From NCBI RefSeq assembly GCF_040869045.1, contig NC_090320.1:143800941-143864940 (forward strand): a stretch of DNA of 64,000 nt. The letters run 5' to 3'. Source of the DNA: Eurosta solidaginis (lineage: Eukaryota > Arthropoda > Insecta > Diptera > Tephritidae). Of the stretch, positions 22,713 to 36,000 are shown piece after piece (within the stretch, counting starts at the first letter, position 1; each line of letters begins with the position of its first letter). The notes beneath the pieces are model-generated. The model was not told where the DNA came from and did not search any database. It saw nothing but the letters and a program-made list of their open reading frames with translations. The position numbers were made by a program, and so were the translations under genes.

Positions 22713-23770
22713 ATGGCATCGAAAAGATCTCCCCACACTGCTAGCCCAAACACAATATTTGGCTGGATAATAAGTGGCCAAACCCCCGAAAAGGTCGGAT
22801 CACACTCCTCTCAAGCGTGGGAAGTTACGAATGTCCAGCTAAATGAACAGCTAAGACAATTCTGGGAAATCGAAGAAATACCCAGAACGCGAGTGGAAAC
22901 CCCAGAAGATAAAATGTGCGAAGAAATTTATCAAAGCACCACCACTCGCATGGATAACGGTCGATACATGGTCCGGCTCCCATTTAAATCAACATTCCCG
23001 AACGATATCGACCTAGGTCAATCCCGTACTGCAGCACTACGACAGTTCCACGGCATGGGACGTTCCCTCTAAAAAAAGGGCGATCTCAAGCAGCAATACG
23101 ACCAGGTACTCGAAGAATATCTGTCCCTAGGCCACGTGGAAGAATGCAGTCCCAATGAAATAGAATCCCTGGGTAAATACTGCTCATTCTATCTCCCTCA
23201 CCATGCAGTCGTAAGGCCAGACAAGAAGACAACAAAAGTCAGAGTTGTATTCAACGCCTCTAAAAAGTCGGGTTCCGGTCACTCCCTCAACGATGTTTTA
23301 TGTACCGGACCAACCCTCTTACCCGATCTCCGACTTATGTTGCTGAAATGGCGAACATATAAATATGTGTTTAATGGCGACGTCGAGAAAATGTACCGCC
23401 AAATTCTCTTGCACCCCGATGACCGAGACTACCAACGGATAATATTCCGAACCCCCGAACACAGTCCAATCAAGGACTACAAGTTGAAAACGGTCACCTT
23501 CGGGGTTAACTGCGCACCTTTCCTGGCTATTCGCACTCTACACGAGCTGTCGAAAGACATAGCCGACTCCCATCCACGCGCAGCCGCAATACTAAAATCC
23601 GAGACGTATGTTGATGATATTTTATCTGGCAGTCATGATCTCCAATCAGCCGAGCAATCCCTAACAGAGACTATAGACGCTCTCAATTCAGCCGGCTTTC
23701 CCCTAAAAAAGATCACGGCAAACCATCCCGACATCCTCCAAAAAATATCTCGAGTTCGAAAAGACTAGCA
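22713..23770 (+). pseudogene. BEL-2 reverse transcriptase
   Basis: The first frame (22713-23072) has NTIFGWIISGQ and MVRLPFKSTFPNDIDLGQS. After a stop and shift, the second (23136-23768) has PHHAVVRPDKKTTKVRVVFN, GDVEKMYRQILLHPDD with a catalytic Asp, TFGVNCAPFLAIRTLHEL and the YVDD box (SETYVDDILSGSHD). A shift near 23768 ends it before the bridge region. Confidence 0.88.
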
Positions 23771-25114
23771 CCGCCAAGACCCTGGGCATCCAGTGAAACG
23801 CCCTAACGGATACATTCTCGTATAACGTCGACTCAAATCCGGCATCCACTGCAGCCACGAAGCGGCAAATTCTCTCCTCCATAGAAAAACTTTTCGATCC
23901 CGCAGGGTGGCTAACGCCAATTATGATCCAAGCAAAAATCTTCATGCAAGATCTATGGCTAGACGGGACTGACTGGGATGAGCCAGTGAAACCCCTCCGT
24001 CTCATAAAGTGGGCGCAGTTCGCCGAAAATCTCCAACGATCTCGGATATTCAAATACCACGCTGGATAAACTACCACCCCGATAAACCAGTTCAGCTCCA
24101 TGGCTTCTGCGACGCCTCGGAAAAGGCTTATTGCGCGACCCTTTTCGTAAGAACCACCGTAGGAACTCAAGTCTTCTCCCACCTTTTAGTCTCTAAAGGG
24201 AAAGTGGCCCCCCTAAAAACCATAATTTTGCCACGACTAGAGTTATGCGGCGCGGTCTTATTAGCCAAGTTAGTCGCAGTTGTCCAATCCCATCTCGGCC
24301 TCAATCAGCGAAAGTTTACCATGTGGTCTGACTCCGAAATCGTTCTAGCCTGGCTTGAGAAACCACATCATTCCTGGAAAACCTATGTCTCCAATCGAAC
24401 TGCGCAGATCATCGACCTCATCGGCAATGCCACTTGGCGACATGTACGCAGCAAGGATAATCCCGCAGATATGGGCACCAGAGGATGCACCCCACTCGAG
24501 CTAGCTAATTCATCGCTATGGTGGAATGGCCCAGAGTGGCTTTCCCGACCCCCGTGGACTGGCCAACACCAACGGCCAGAAATATTGTACCCCCCGAACT
24601 TCGCCGAGTCGAATCACTGCATGCAGCGGAAGAGTCAGAAGACTTCTTAGAACGGTTCTCCGCCTATCCCCGCGCCCTACGCGTAACAGCGTACGTGTTG
24701 AAATTTGTAACTCGGCTTAGAAATGCTGTAGGAGGCAATCGTACCCTTAACGATCCCGCCCTCTCTTACGCCGACGTCATGCGCGCGAAAATCCGTCTGC
24801 TGAGCGTGACTCAGTCGAGATTCTTCGGTTCCGAAAGAACCTCCCTCGAAAATTCACAACCAATCGGAAAGCGAAGTCCCCTCCTGGCACTTGACCCCTT
24901 CCTGGATACAAACGGGATTCTCCGTGCCAACGGAAGATTAGTAAACGCCGACATGACCTACAATGAGTGTCATCCCATCATTCTCCCCGAAAAGGCTAGA
25001 TTTACTACCCTTTATATAAGGTTTCTGCACGAGAGCTTCCTCCATGCGGAAGTCCACCTCCTGCAACAAGCTATCAGGCAGGAATTCTATACCCCCGACT
25101 CAAACGTCAGCTGA
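23771..25114 (+). pseudogene. BEL-2 RNase H, bridge and integrase zinc region
   Basis: Frame 24009-24650 has [36 protein letters not shown] and [20 protein letters not shown], the RNase H blocks. Upstream, 23870-24008 encodes the [12 protein letters not shown] bridge. Frame 24518-25114 continues with DPFLDTNGILRANGRL and a histidine-rich stretch that begins the integrase. Two frameshifts separate the parts. Confidence 0.86.
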
Positions 25115-25634
25115 AAAAATGTATTTTCCAATGTAAAGTCTGCACCATCCATAAGCGACAAACGCAGTCCCAAATAATGGCAGCTCTACCCCCCGAACGA
25201 TGCACTTTTGCGCCCCCCTTCACTACTACTGGCGTAGACTTCGCCGGTCCGTTCCAAATAAAAGCTTCGATGCTCCGATCTCCAACACTCGTGAAAGGCT
25301 ACGTGGCCGTTTTCGTTTGCTTCACAACCAAAGCGATCCATTTGGAATTGTGTTTGGATCTCACCAGTAAGGCTTTTCTCGCTGCCTTCGCCCGGTTTTT
25401 AGGGCGTCGAGGGTACCCGAAACAAATTATGAGCGACAACGGCACAACATTCATTGGTGCTAAGCGAGCTACCGAAGTAGAGTTCGTCACCTTCCTCAAC
25501 GAGGTCTCGACCGATATTGTCCAAAAGTATGCGCCACAAGGCATCGATTGGAAATTTATACCCCCCGGCGCACCCCACATGGGCGGATTATGGGAATCTG
25601 CCGTCAAAAGCTTTAAAACCCATCTTAAAAGGGT
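25115..25634 (+). pseudogene. BEL-2 integrase core, interrupted
   Basis: After CKVCTIHKRQ the 25177-25686 frame holds TTTGVDFAGPF, MSDNGTTFIGAKRA and GLWESAVKSFKTHLKR, giving the full D, D, E triad. It is cut at 25634 by Gypsy-E and resumes at 40859. Residues after 25634 in this frame come from the Gypsy-E LTR. Confidence 0.88.
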
Positions 25635-25894
25635 TGTAACGACAGCCTTTGAGGATTTCTCTGACGACACGCAAGCGGGTATATGAACAGATGTGTAGGC
25701 AACCGCTAACCAAATCTCCTTCTCCGCTTTACGATATTAACAAAGCGGATGTTTGATTGTGTGAGTGGGTTGAACTGTTGCTTGCACATATGTGTATATA
25801 CGTGCCGCCTAAGGGGCGAACGCGGATTGGTTCAACCAAAGCAGGAAGGCGATTCGTGACTTACGGTGTCCTAAATGCCGCAAGGCTTAGTAGG

Positions 25895-25903
25895 TATAAA
25901 AGG
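25895..25903 (+). promoter_or_regulatory. Gypsy-E LTR TATA box
   Basis: TATAAAAGG followed about 25-30 bases later by GATCAACAGCATT, a plausible start region. The same motif occurs at about 37438 in the 3' LTR. Confidence 0.65.
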
Positions 25904-26194
25904 GGGTCCCGCTGATCAACAGCATTAAAAATCGAAAAGTCGCGGTCTTAATTAGTGCCACCAGTGAAGTGAAAAGTTATGTGTTCAAAGTGCGTTTTTT
26001 CACCTTAAAGTGTGGGTGCGCGAGTGACAAAGTTATTTTTCAAAGTGCGGTTTCACGCTAAAAGTAAACGCGAACGAAAAAAAATAATAGTGAACTTTGA
26101 TACCAGGGAATCCTCCCTAGGTGCACCGCAGAGCAAGGAGTATCGCCACCACTAGGCGTGGAAAAATCCCCTCAAGAAAGCAACAAAGGCACAG

Positions 26195-26966
26195 GTAAGT
26201 CAAAGTGTGAGATATGAAATTATTTTTTTGTTTTGAAACCTTTGTGTTTTTTTTTACCCGCGATTTTTCTTACACCTTTTTCCTTTTATTAGAACACTTT
26301 TTTTTTTTTGAACCTTGGGTTAAATAATTTTGTTTGGAATTAACACTTTTTTTGGTAAATTTTGTGAAACAGGATAGTTATTAGTAAACCATTTTATTTC
26401 TAGATTTTTTTATAAAAAAAAAATCAATTGAGTTAAAAATAATTTCGAATCGTTAGATCGGCTCAACCTAAAGTCCACTTCGCGAAAGTAGAGTTTTCCA
26501 TAAATCTTTCTTTGGCGTTTTTACACAAAAAAAAAGCATTCCGCCATTATCAAACTAAACATTTTTGACCCAACATTCCCTTTAAAATTTTGAACGTTTT
26601 CGTTGTGAACAATATTTTTCATTGTATTCCCATCAAAATATTTGTTGTGAATTTTTATTTTATTGGATCTTTATTCGATCGAATTTGGGGTGAATTTAAA
26701 ATTCATAAATATTAAATTATGCATAGGCGCACTTACATGTACATATATATATACATATATATGTACACGAGCACTTATGCAAACAAAAGGTAGATTAAAA
26801 GAAGAAGAAGAGAGGAGACAATTGAAATATTTTTTTGTTAAGCCATTTTAAATTTAAAAGAAGAGAAACGAAATAACTAATTTTTTTTCAAATCCAGAAA
26901 AAATTTTAAACAAAAATTCTTTAAAATAAAAATGTTTGAAAATATATATGCGTTCTCTTTTTGCAG
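26195..26966 (+). other. Candidate intron inside the Gypsy-E LTR
   Basis: Donor CACAG|GTAAGTC at 26195 and acceptor TCTTTTTGCAG|CGCACG ending at 26966 bound a 772-base AT-rich interval lying downstream of the TATA box. The donor is preserved in the 3' LTR at 37738 and the acceptor near 38492. A second candidate exon of 42 bases, 28382-28423, is flanked by TTACTTCCAG and GTGAGT. Splicing is predicted only. Confidence 0.5.
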
Positions 26967-29234
26967 CGCACGAAGCCAGCCGAGGGCCGCGACATTTTTT
27001 TCACATAAATTTACACAAAATCACACGCAAATCAACAACAGACACCAACCACACATACAAAAGGGGGTCAATAGTCCAACTAGGGGATTGGTTTCTGGCC
27101 AAAAGGGCAGCCAACGAGGCTATATTGGCCAAAAGCGTCAAAACGGATTGGCGCCAGAATCGGCGAACACCAACAAACACAATCACACGCACATAACACA
27201 GTCAGCAAACTCCCAACATAGCTACATACGAGCTCAAACATATAATCAAACACGCAACACTATACATTTTCCACAAAACCAACAAGAGGTAACATAACAT
27301 ACTTGTATATCCCCAACACAACAAATTCTGGCAACGGGTCGCATCGGCTCATTAGCAACATATCTACGTTTTTTGGCCACGCAACATCCATCGTCGCCAA
27401 CATGTTGTTAAACACTTAGTGGCACAACCACCCACGTTGCTAACAACATAGTACACGGCATCATCGGCCACATTCATCCACCTTTATTCACGACACTGAA
27501 ACCCAACACACCACTAATCTATCATTGGAAAATCTGAGAACGAGAGCAGTTAAGCGCGACTCACCCGGAGCGCGCTCGCCAACTTGAATATTTTTATTTA
27601 CTCACCACAGTTTCAATTTATATTGATTATATTAGGCCGTACAACTATTACCTTTTTTTATTTTTGAATATTGAATTTTTATGAATTTTTTTATTTAATT
27701 AATTTTTTTATTATTAGTCCTATAATTTAATTCGTATAAGCTTTTCTTGCATCCTTGATTTTTCCTGCCCTAGTTTCACTGTCAGCAATATATTATTTTT
27801 GTCGACACACACACTAATTTCTGGGCATTCGTACCCAGCCCTACACAGGCCTATTTGGAGGTGCATGAGCCACTCGCAAGAAATTTACCCACAAGCACTA
27901 TTTCGCCTTTCGAATTGTCATACTATCTTGTAGTATAAACGAAAAGAAGAAATTTTTTTTCTATTATATATTATATATTTTTTTTGGATTCCTAATTATC
28001 ACAGTTATTTCACTTACACTTTCAATTTTTATTGAATTAATCTATTTTTATTAATACCCAGTCGGTACGCCTACTGTTTGGTCTTCGCGTTTTTTTTTAT
28101 AAACATTTTTTATTTTTTTCATTTTTTTTACGCAGAAAAAAGTGACCCTATTCTCACGTAACTTAGTTTTCCGGCGATTTTTTTTATTATTTGGAGTTCT
28201 ATAGCAGTGTATAAAAGTATGCACATGCTTTGAACCGAAACGCGAAACTAAAGACAAAAGACATTTAGGCATAGGATTAGCCGTGACCACGGTCAATCGG
28301 CCAAAGACCTGTATCAGAACATAAATTACATTGTTCTGTATATGTTGTTTGTTTTTTTTTTTCTCTTTTTTTTACTTCCAGCTCCGCACAACGATTTGGT
28401 ACCATCTCGGAGTTCTGAGCGAGGTGAGTTTTTCATAAAAGAAAGAAAAAAAAAATCGTATGCACACACACCTTAACCCACGTACTTTTGTAATTACAAT
28501 CCCAGAGTAAAGTAGCACATACCCACACGTATAGTTAGCTCAACATTTGTTTGGGAGTGAGCGCACACACAAGCGTACAGATACACACATGTTTATGCGT
28601 ATGCGTGTACACAAATGGTTAGATATGTATTAGGCCGTGTCTAAGAATTAAAATATAAAGTACGTGAAAGAAAGGAAAAGTTAAGGAAAAGTTGGATTAG
28701 GTATTATAATTGAATTTAAAGCATATAGTAGTAAGAGCATAGAAATAATAAGTTTTCGAGATAGTTATTTAGGTTTTCAAAACCAAATTTTTTGAAATAG
28801 TTTATATCAATAAATTGTCACTTAGAAACGAAAGTGTTGCCTAATTAATTTTACTGCTAACTGATGGTAAGTTGGGGTATTTGAGTGGGTAATGGAAGGG
28901 ACGTAAACTCTTAGAAATGAACATTTGTCAGGTTTAAGGGGACTCTACTCGGGAAGCGGAGCCATAGTAGAGTCCAAAGGCTGTTCACATCCCGTGAACA
29001 GGAGGGGTGGGAAGGCTTCACCTGACTCGGACAGGCTTTCTCCCGCTTTCCTATATTTATTTTTCTTTAGTTTGTTTAGATACTTTCCCTCAGGCATGAA
29101 CTCAATTTTGCTATGTAACTGTTGGGGAAGGAGAAGTGGCAAGAACCGCGCCTCAAAGCCGACGAGCCTCAGCCGGGCTACTACCATGCCACTCCGCCAC
29201 TCCTCCTCTCCCGCACCAGGCAGTTGTGTAACAA

Positions 29235-29247
29235 TGGCGCCCAACGT
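29235..29247 (+). promoter_or_regulatory. Gypsy-E primer-binding site (tRNA-Lys CTT type)
   Basis: TGGCGCCCAACGT starts one base after the 5' LTR and is complementary to the 3' end of insect tRNA-Lys(CTT); the match breaks down after 13 bases. Confidence 0.8.
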
Positions 29248-30872
29248 TATAGCCCACTAGTAATTTTAAATTTTCCCATATTTCGTTTCTTTTACTTTCC
29301 TTTCTTTTCGTTCACCTCAGCTTGCTTTTCAGTATACTTTTTTTTTTAGCTTTTTACTACCTGATCTATTTTCTTAATTTTCCTTCTCGCGGACAGATTT
29401 AGGGTCACGAGGGCAACATCGCTTGTTGTCAGCAACGAGAGATATGTGCCCAAGTGACAAACCAGTGGGGGGAGTGCTGGCGGTGATTTCTGGGTTCCTT
29501 TTAAGAACTCCAACGTTTTTGAAAAGTGGTATCAGAAGTCATCGGGAGTACTTTAAGACGATAATTTTTTGTTTTTTTGTTTTTATTTTGTTGCAAGCTA
29601 CATCAGCTGCTATGCGTATGGTCCAGCACCGTACGAATGTGAGGTTTTTGTACGTTTGCAGGGGTAGATAATTTCACAGGGTAAAGGGGGAATTGTGGCA
29701 ACCACGTCTTGTGCTAGTTCTTAAGACGCTGTAGTGCCACATTTCACAATTAAGAGGGGATTAGCTGACTTTGACCTTGGACAGAATACTTCATTACTTT
29801 ACTCAACTACCCACAGAGCCCATCAGGCGAGGACAACACCAAATGTACCAACAGTACCACAATATATTTCAGAAAGTTTAAAATTTCATTCGGAAACTTA
29901 ATTCAAAATACTTAGTCATACTGAGATTTTTACATTTTTTTCATTTAGTTGTTTTTATCATTTATACTTGCAGAATTTCCATATATATTTTGCAATCAAT
30001 TTTTTTACTACAACTTTCCAGTTAATGGGTTGTGTATAAATCGAGGAGATTGTTGATCACGATTTTTTTGATTTTTTTTTATGATTTTTCTTTCATTTTG
30101 ATTTCAACTCTTGGAAGTTTTTTTTTTGATCTTTTTCTTTTTAAGTTTTTTATCTATACTAAAACTTAAACAAACAATTTAAAACTATACTGTTTATTAA
30201 CTCTGTATTTTTATATTAATTTATTTTTTTTTTGAATTTTTATATCTATAACGATTAAAGGTGAATTTTCTTTTATCTTTATGCACTTTCTCATCACATA
30301 CACTGAGAGGGTAATCTATTCATACATACATATGCAATCTTGAATTTTGTTGAAAACTATTTTTTTCATATGCCTATACATACTAATATATAGGTACATA
30401 GCCAAACAAAGAAAATTTTTGAATACCACACATTTTTGAATATTTCATACACATATCCCTATATAAAAAAAAAAAAAAAATCTCTGTTTGAATTTTGGAG
30501 TTGTACCCCTTTTCATAGCTAAGACTTAAAGTTCTTACTCGCGTAGTAAATACTTGTGTTAGACACATTTTGTTACATACAGTTCGACATACTTAAACAG
30601 AGCTACATATAAATACAAATAAAGAAATTTTTGAGGCTAATTAGTTTTGAATTTGTGGCCTTGTTGAAATAGACACAATTTAAGACACACACCGATACAT
30701 AGGTACTTATATACATGTAATTTTCAGCTTTCGAATTTTGCCTTTTTTTGAATTTTTGTACACATACATATACCTATACACAAATACACATACACATACA
30801 TATATACGCTTAAGAAAGTTCCAATTTTTTTTAATTACACATTTATCATAATTATCTTTTATACCTATTTGG

Positions 30873-30922
<50 letters not shown>

Positions 30923-31351
30923 GTACATATACTACGTTCATATCCTTTATATTTGAATTTTACCCATTTAAATACATATACATACATATACTTTAATAAT
31001 TGTCCATTTTTGAATTTTGCACATATATATTTTTTTTTTTATCCTTTATACACATAAGTATCTTTTTATACACTTTTTATATACATATATCCACACATAC
31101 ATATATTTCTTTCATACCATCTTTATCATTTGAATTGCGATTGTTTATTTCAATTTTTTTTTTTACTCCGATTTAAGAAATAAATCCATAGGTGATATAA
31201 TCGTTGAATTTAAAATTGTTTTTTTTTTGCTGTACAAAAGCGTTTCGGTTTTATTTTTTTGTTTCCTTTGTCCAACTTTGGAGTTTGTATTTTTTTATTA
31301 CGTTTCGGTAGTCGGGTTGCGGACTCCCTTTTGATACCAGTCCCTTAGTTT
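29248..31351 (+). other. Gypsy-E untranslated leader
   Basis: About 2.1 kb of T-rich, AT-rich sequence with an AT microsatellite at 30875-30919 and no recognisable protein. It lies between the primer-binding site and gag. Confidence 0.65.
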
Positions 31352-33044
31352 ATGGACAAGTCCAAGGACCAGGGGGTGATTCCAAGGAGGGTTTTAGGAC
31401 TATTAGGAACAGGCGAATTACGCGTAGCGTAGCAAGGGGTTTGGAGAACGAGGTGGTAGGGGCCTTATTCAATCAAATCGACACAGGCATCGAATTACCA
31501 GCCGATTTCGTCCTAATAGACCTCTGGAATCTTTGCACTGCTAGGGTATTTGGGCAAGCAGAGGTTTCGGTGGCTGATAGGGCTATCATAAACACGTCGG
31601 ATCGCTCGCTGAATTTTTCGCAGAAATTGGAAAGATTATTGGAAATGTCGGACACAGAGGAGGGAGCTGTTGGAGGTGAAGGGATACAAGACCACAGGGC
31701 AGGTGCAGCTGCAGCAGCGAGGACTGGCGGAGACAGGCGCACGCAGGCAACGGTAGAAGAGCGCATCGACCAGCTAGGACGTATGATGGAGGTGATGATG
31801 CAGCAGAACGCTGAAATGAATCGTCACATGGGCGAATTGCGAAAGGTAAGGGAGGATATATCCACTCTTAGCAATCGTGTCGCTCATGTGGAGACATCTA
31901 TGCGCGCGCCTGCTGCATCAGCTCCTCCACCGAACACGTCCACGCCAGGACAAGATCGGGATGCCACCATGAACCAGCACAGAAACGCGAACCACACAGA
32001 TGCAGGCAACGGCCACTCCAGCTATTCTGGCCGAAAGAAAGTAGATTTAGACAAATGGCACCTTAAGTTCGGCGGGTCAGCAAAGGGGATGACGGTGGAA
32101 AGTTTTGTTTTCAGGTTGGAACGAATGCGCGTACAATACCAGTTGTCCTATCAGCAGTTGTTTTCCGATTTCCACTGTCTAGTTTCAGGGCCCGCTCTCA
32201 AGTGGTATTGGCAGGTGCTGGAGGATCACGCCGATGACGAGACGTTTGACTATTTTGGGTTGAAGAGGGAAATTTTATCTCAATTTAAGTCGGCAGAGTC
32301 AGACTACGAGGTGATACGCGAGATTATGGAGCGGAAGCAGCAGCCCCAAGAGAGCTTCGACGAGTACTATGCTGACGTCCACGACCTAACGTTCCGACTG
32401 AGGCAAAGAATCCCGGAGAACGAGCTGGCCAAATTATTAAGGGCAACCTAAAGTCATATCTGGCCAACCTGACATTCGCGACAAAGACAGCGACATTGGC
32501 GGAGTTGAAGGCCGAATGCAAGAGGGCGGAAAAGTTAATTAAGGAAAACAGGTCTAGGGCGAAGCCAGTCAGCGAGTTAGGGACAAACAACGTAGATTGG
32601 TCGGAAGGTCAAGAGAGTGAGTTTAGCATAGAGGCGTTCAACAAAGACAATAGGAATTTAGGAGTTAGTAAGAATATGTCTCGTGCCCCTGTCACACAAA
32701 ACCATCCTAAACCCAACATCCCAACCAATTTTCCCAGTCCTGTCGCAAGTTCGTCGTCCAATGTCCATAGTCAAAATGTTAGTCCTGTTCAAAACCAATT
32801 GTTTTGTCCCTCCCCGTTTCACCTTATGTTGTGTTATGCTTGTGGCATGCCGGTGGATTTCTATTTGAAGAACCCGGCAGAAGCAGCAAAAGACACAAAG
32901 TGCAAGTCGAATTTCCACTTTATGAAATGTTTTGCGTGTGGAGGTGATTCGTCCTTTTGTGCCTTTAAACCAGAGGCGGGAAACCGGGCGTTGGCAGAGA
33001 TGTCCGGGAGCTCTGCCTCAAACCAGGATCGCCCGGGGAATTAA
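31352..33044 (+). pseudogene. Gypsy-E gag, frameshifted
   Basis: The likely start is ATG at 31352 (MDKSKDQG), but the G run at 31372-31376 seems one base short, so the main frame 31441-32451 opens without an ATG. That frame has an acidic and alanine-rich N-terminus with a coiled-coil-like segment, then a capsid domain (WHLKFGGSAKGMTVESFVFR, ALKWYWQVLEDHADD, FDEYYADVHDLTFRLRQRIP). One base is missing in the A run near 32430. The frame 32496-33044 then continues with KSYLANLTFATKTATLAEL and ends with paired CYACGMP and CFACGGD modules in place of a classical CCHC knuckle. Pol overlaps the gag end in the -1 frame. Confidence 0.82.
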
Positions 33045-36000
33045 TTGGAGATAGGCAGATAGAAATTTTAAAAAGAGATAGGGAGAACGAGGTAAAGGAA
33101 AAAGTAGAGGAAAAGAAAAAAGTTGATCCAGTTAGAGATAGTTTACATGTTAGGAAGTTGAGGTATGAGGAAGCAAGGAGAAGAATATTCTGCGAAGAGA
33201 TCAAGGCTAAAAAGAAGAAGAAAAATTTCGAAAAAATACGGAAGATGCGAGAAAAACACAAGATTTTCAAAAGGATTAGAAAAAAAATTATTTCGACCAT
33301 AGTTACTGCGCAGGGTGATAATAGGTTGTTCGCCAAAACGGAGATCGGTGGACGCGAGATGCTCGCGCTCTTAGATTCCGGGGCCGGGGCTAGCTGCTTG
33401 GGGAAAAACGCCCATAAGTTACTCAAAGGGAAGGAAAGCTTGATTCTGCCGATTCAGGGTCAAAATGTGAAGACAGCCAATGGGGGTGAAACCGCGGTTG
33501 TTGGTGTAGTGACTCTTCCAGTACTCTGGGACGGTACCACTCGGGAGCTGGAATTTCTTACAGTGCCTGGACTGCAACAAGAGGTCTATCTAGGGATCGA
33601 TTTCTGGAAAGCCTTCCAGCTTAATGTAGTCAGTAGGGGGCCCCAAATCCAGTCAAAGGTTTCGGTCGTATCAGAGCTTACTCCTGCTGATGGTGATTTA
33701 TCATTCGATGCGGTGCAACATGATTTGAGTCCCGAAGAAACTGTAGCCTTGGATCGTGTAAAAGCACAGTTTCCTTCCTTCGCAATATTTGGGTTGGGTA
33801 AGACCGATGTAGAGGAGCACGTCATCGAGGTGACGGATGAGCACCTTCCTGTAAAGCAGCGCCACTACCCTATTTCTCCGGCAATTCAAAAATTAATATT
33901 CGCAGAACTGGACAGGATGTTAGAGATGGGTGTTATTGAAGAAAGCAACAGTTGCTGGAACTCCCCCGTCTCACTCGTCATCAAAGGAACTAAAAATCGC
34001 CTATGTTTGGACGCCCGCAAATTAAATGTCGCACCATCAAAGACGCCTACCCACTCCCACATATAGACGGTATTCTAAGTCGGCTTCAGAATACCAGGTA
34101 CATATCTGCCATTGATTTAAAAGACGCGTTTTGGCAGACACCTTTAGAGCGAAAGTCCAGGGAGAAAACTGCTTTCACTGTACCTGGTAGACCATTGTAC
34201 CATTTCACAGTCATGCCTTTTGGACTATGCAACGCGGCACAGCGAATGTGTCGTTTAATGGACAAGGTCATCCCCGCTTATCTTCGTGAATCTGTGTTTG
34301 TTTACCTAGATGACTTACTGGTTTGTTCTGAGAATTTTTCGTCCCATTTAGATATGTTGTCCCGTGTTGCAAAATGTCTTCGTGATGCTAAATTGACGAT
34401 AAACGTTGAAAAGAGTAAGTTCTGTTTTAAGGAAGTAAGATATCTGGGTTATGTCGTAGGCGACGGATGTATCCGTATGGATCCAAATAAGGTGGCAGCG
34501 ATGCGAGACTTCCCCGAACCCCGAACACCGAAGCAACTCAGACGGTTCCTAGGGATGACAGGCTGGTACCGCAGATTCATACAAGATTACGCGACAATTG
34601 CAGCACCGCTGCACGACTGCCTCAATAAAGACAAAATAAAATCTTTTAAAATGACGGACGAAGCGATGCAAGCATTTGATTGCTTAAAGCAAAAATTAAT
34701 ATCTGCACCGGTGTCAATACATCCGGATTTTGAAAAGCACTTTTACGTGCAATGTGACGCATCCACGGACGGAGTCGGAGGGGTACTCTTCCAACTAGAC
34801 GAGGACGGAAACGAACGACCGATTGCCTACGTATCTGCGAAACTAAATAAGGCACAAAGAAATTACAGTATCACGGAACTAGAGTGTTATGCAGCGGTCC
34901 TGAGTATAAAGAGGTTCCGGCCCTATATCGAGGGATTGCCCTTTACGGTAATAACTGACCATGCCAGCTTGAAGTGGTTGATGGGTCAGAAGGACTTGTC
35001 TGGCCGGCTGGCAAGGTGGAGCTTAAAATTACAAGGCTTCAATTTCGACATCCAGCACCGTAAGGGCACCCAAAATGTAGTGCCGGATGCTTTATCTAGG
35101 GTCGATATGAGTGAAATGTTAATAAACGACAGAATACTGGACATTGACGTAAATTCACCTTACTTTAAAACGACTGAGTACCACGAACTCATAGACACGG
35201 TGACAGCGAACAAGGACAAATTACCGGAACTGTGCGTATCTGATGGATACGTTTATAGACGGACGCAATTTGACAAGGGGGAAGGGCTTCAAGGAGACCA
35301 TGCCTGGAAGCTATGGGTGCCGACTGAACTTCGTTCTGGTTTGGTGGAGGCATCGCACTGCTCGCCTTCTGCAGGTCATGGAGGTATACACAAGACCCTT
35401 ATGCGCATCCGTGAAAGATACTACTGGCCAGGACTTGTGGCAGATGTACAAAATTATATTAAAAGTTGCGATACCTGTAAAAGCAACAAAACCCAAAATG
35501 CTTTCCACAAACCGTTGATGGGAAAACAACATGTTACTGAACGCCCTTTTCAACGTTTATTTATAGATTTTATGGGTCCATACCCACATACATGTGATGG
35601 TAATGTTTATGTTTGTGTGTCTAGATCACTTTTCGAAATTTGTGTTTTTGAAACCCATGCGTAGGGCAACCTCAGCTGAAGTTGTAAAATTTTTAGAAAA
35701 GGATATTTTTCACGTGTTTGGTGTACCGGAGTATGTACACTCCGACAATGGCAAACAGTTCGTTTCAGAAATGTTTATATCATTTTTAGCAAGATATGGT
35801 ACGACGCATGTAAGAACGGCGTTCTACTCGCCACAAGGCAACGCGGCAGAAAGGGTCAACCGATCAATATTGCAAATAGTGAGGTCGTATGTAGGCGAAA
35901 ACCAGAAAAATTGGGACAAACACATAAGTGACGCGGCCTTTGCATTACGAAGCGTCATCCATTCGGCGATTAACACATCACCGTATTATGCTTTGTTTGG

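Larger units (their letters stand above)
25635..29233 (+). repeat. Gypsy-E 5' LTR (3599 bp)
   Basis: It matches 37178-40854 throughout, with scattered substitutions and small indels. The largest difference is about 98 bp present near 40373-40480 in the 3' LTR and absent at about 28853. It contains a TATA box, candidate splice sites, a poly(A) signal AATAAA at 28809 and small conserved frames such as 26932-27297 (121 codons). From TATA to AATAAA suggests an R region near 2.9 kb. Confidence 0.9.

Noticed and set aside
28925..29260. 111-codon frame near the end of the Gypsy-E LTR
   Set aside because: It crosses the LTR end and primer-binding site and has a different C-terminus in each LTR, so it is unlikely to be a gene.
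30707..31057. Frames with long Tyr-Ile runs
   Set aside because: They are translations of AT microsatellites.
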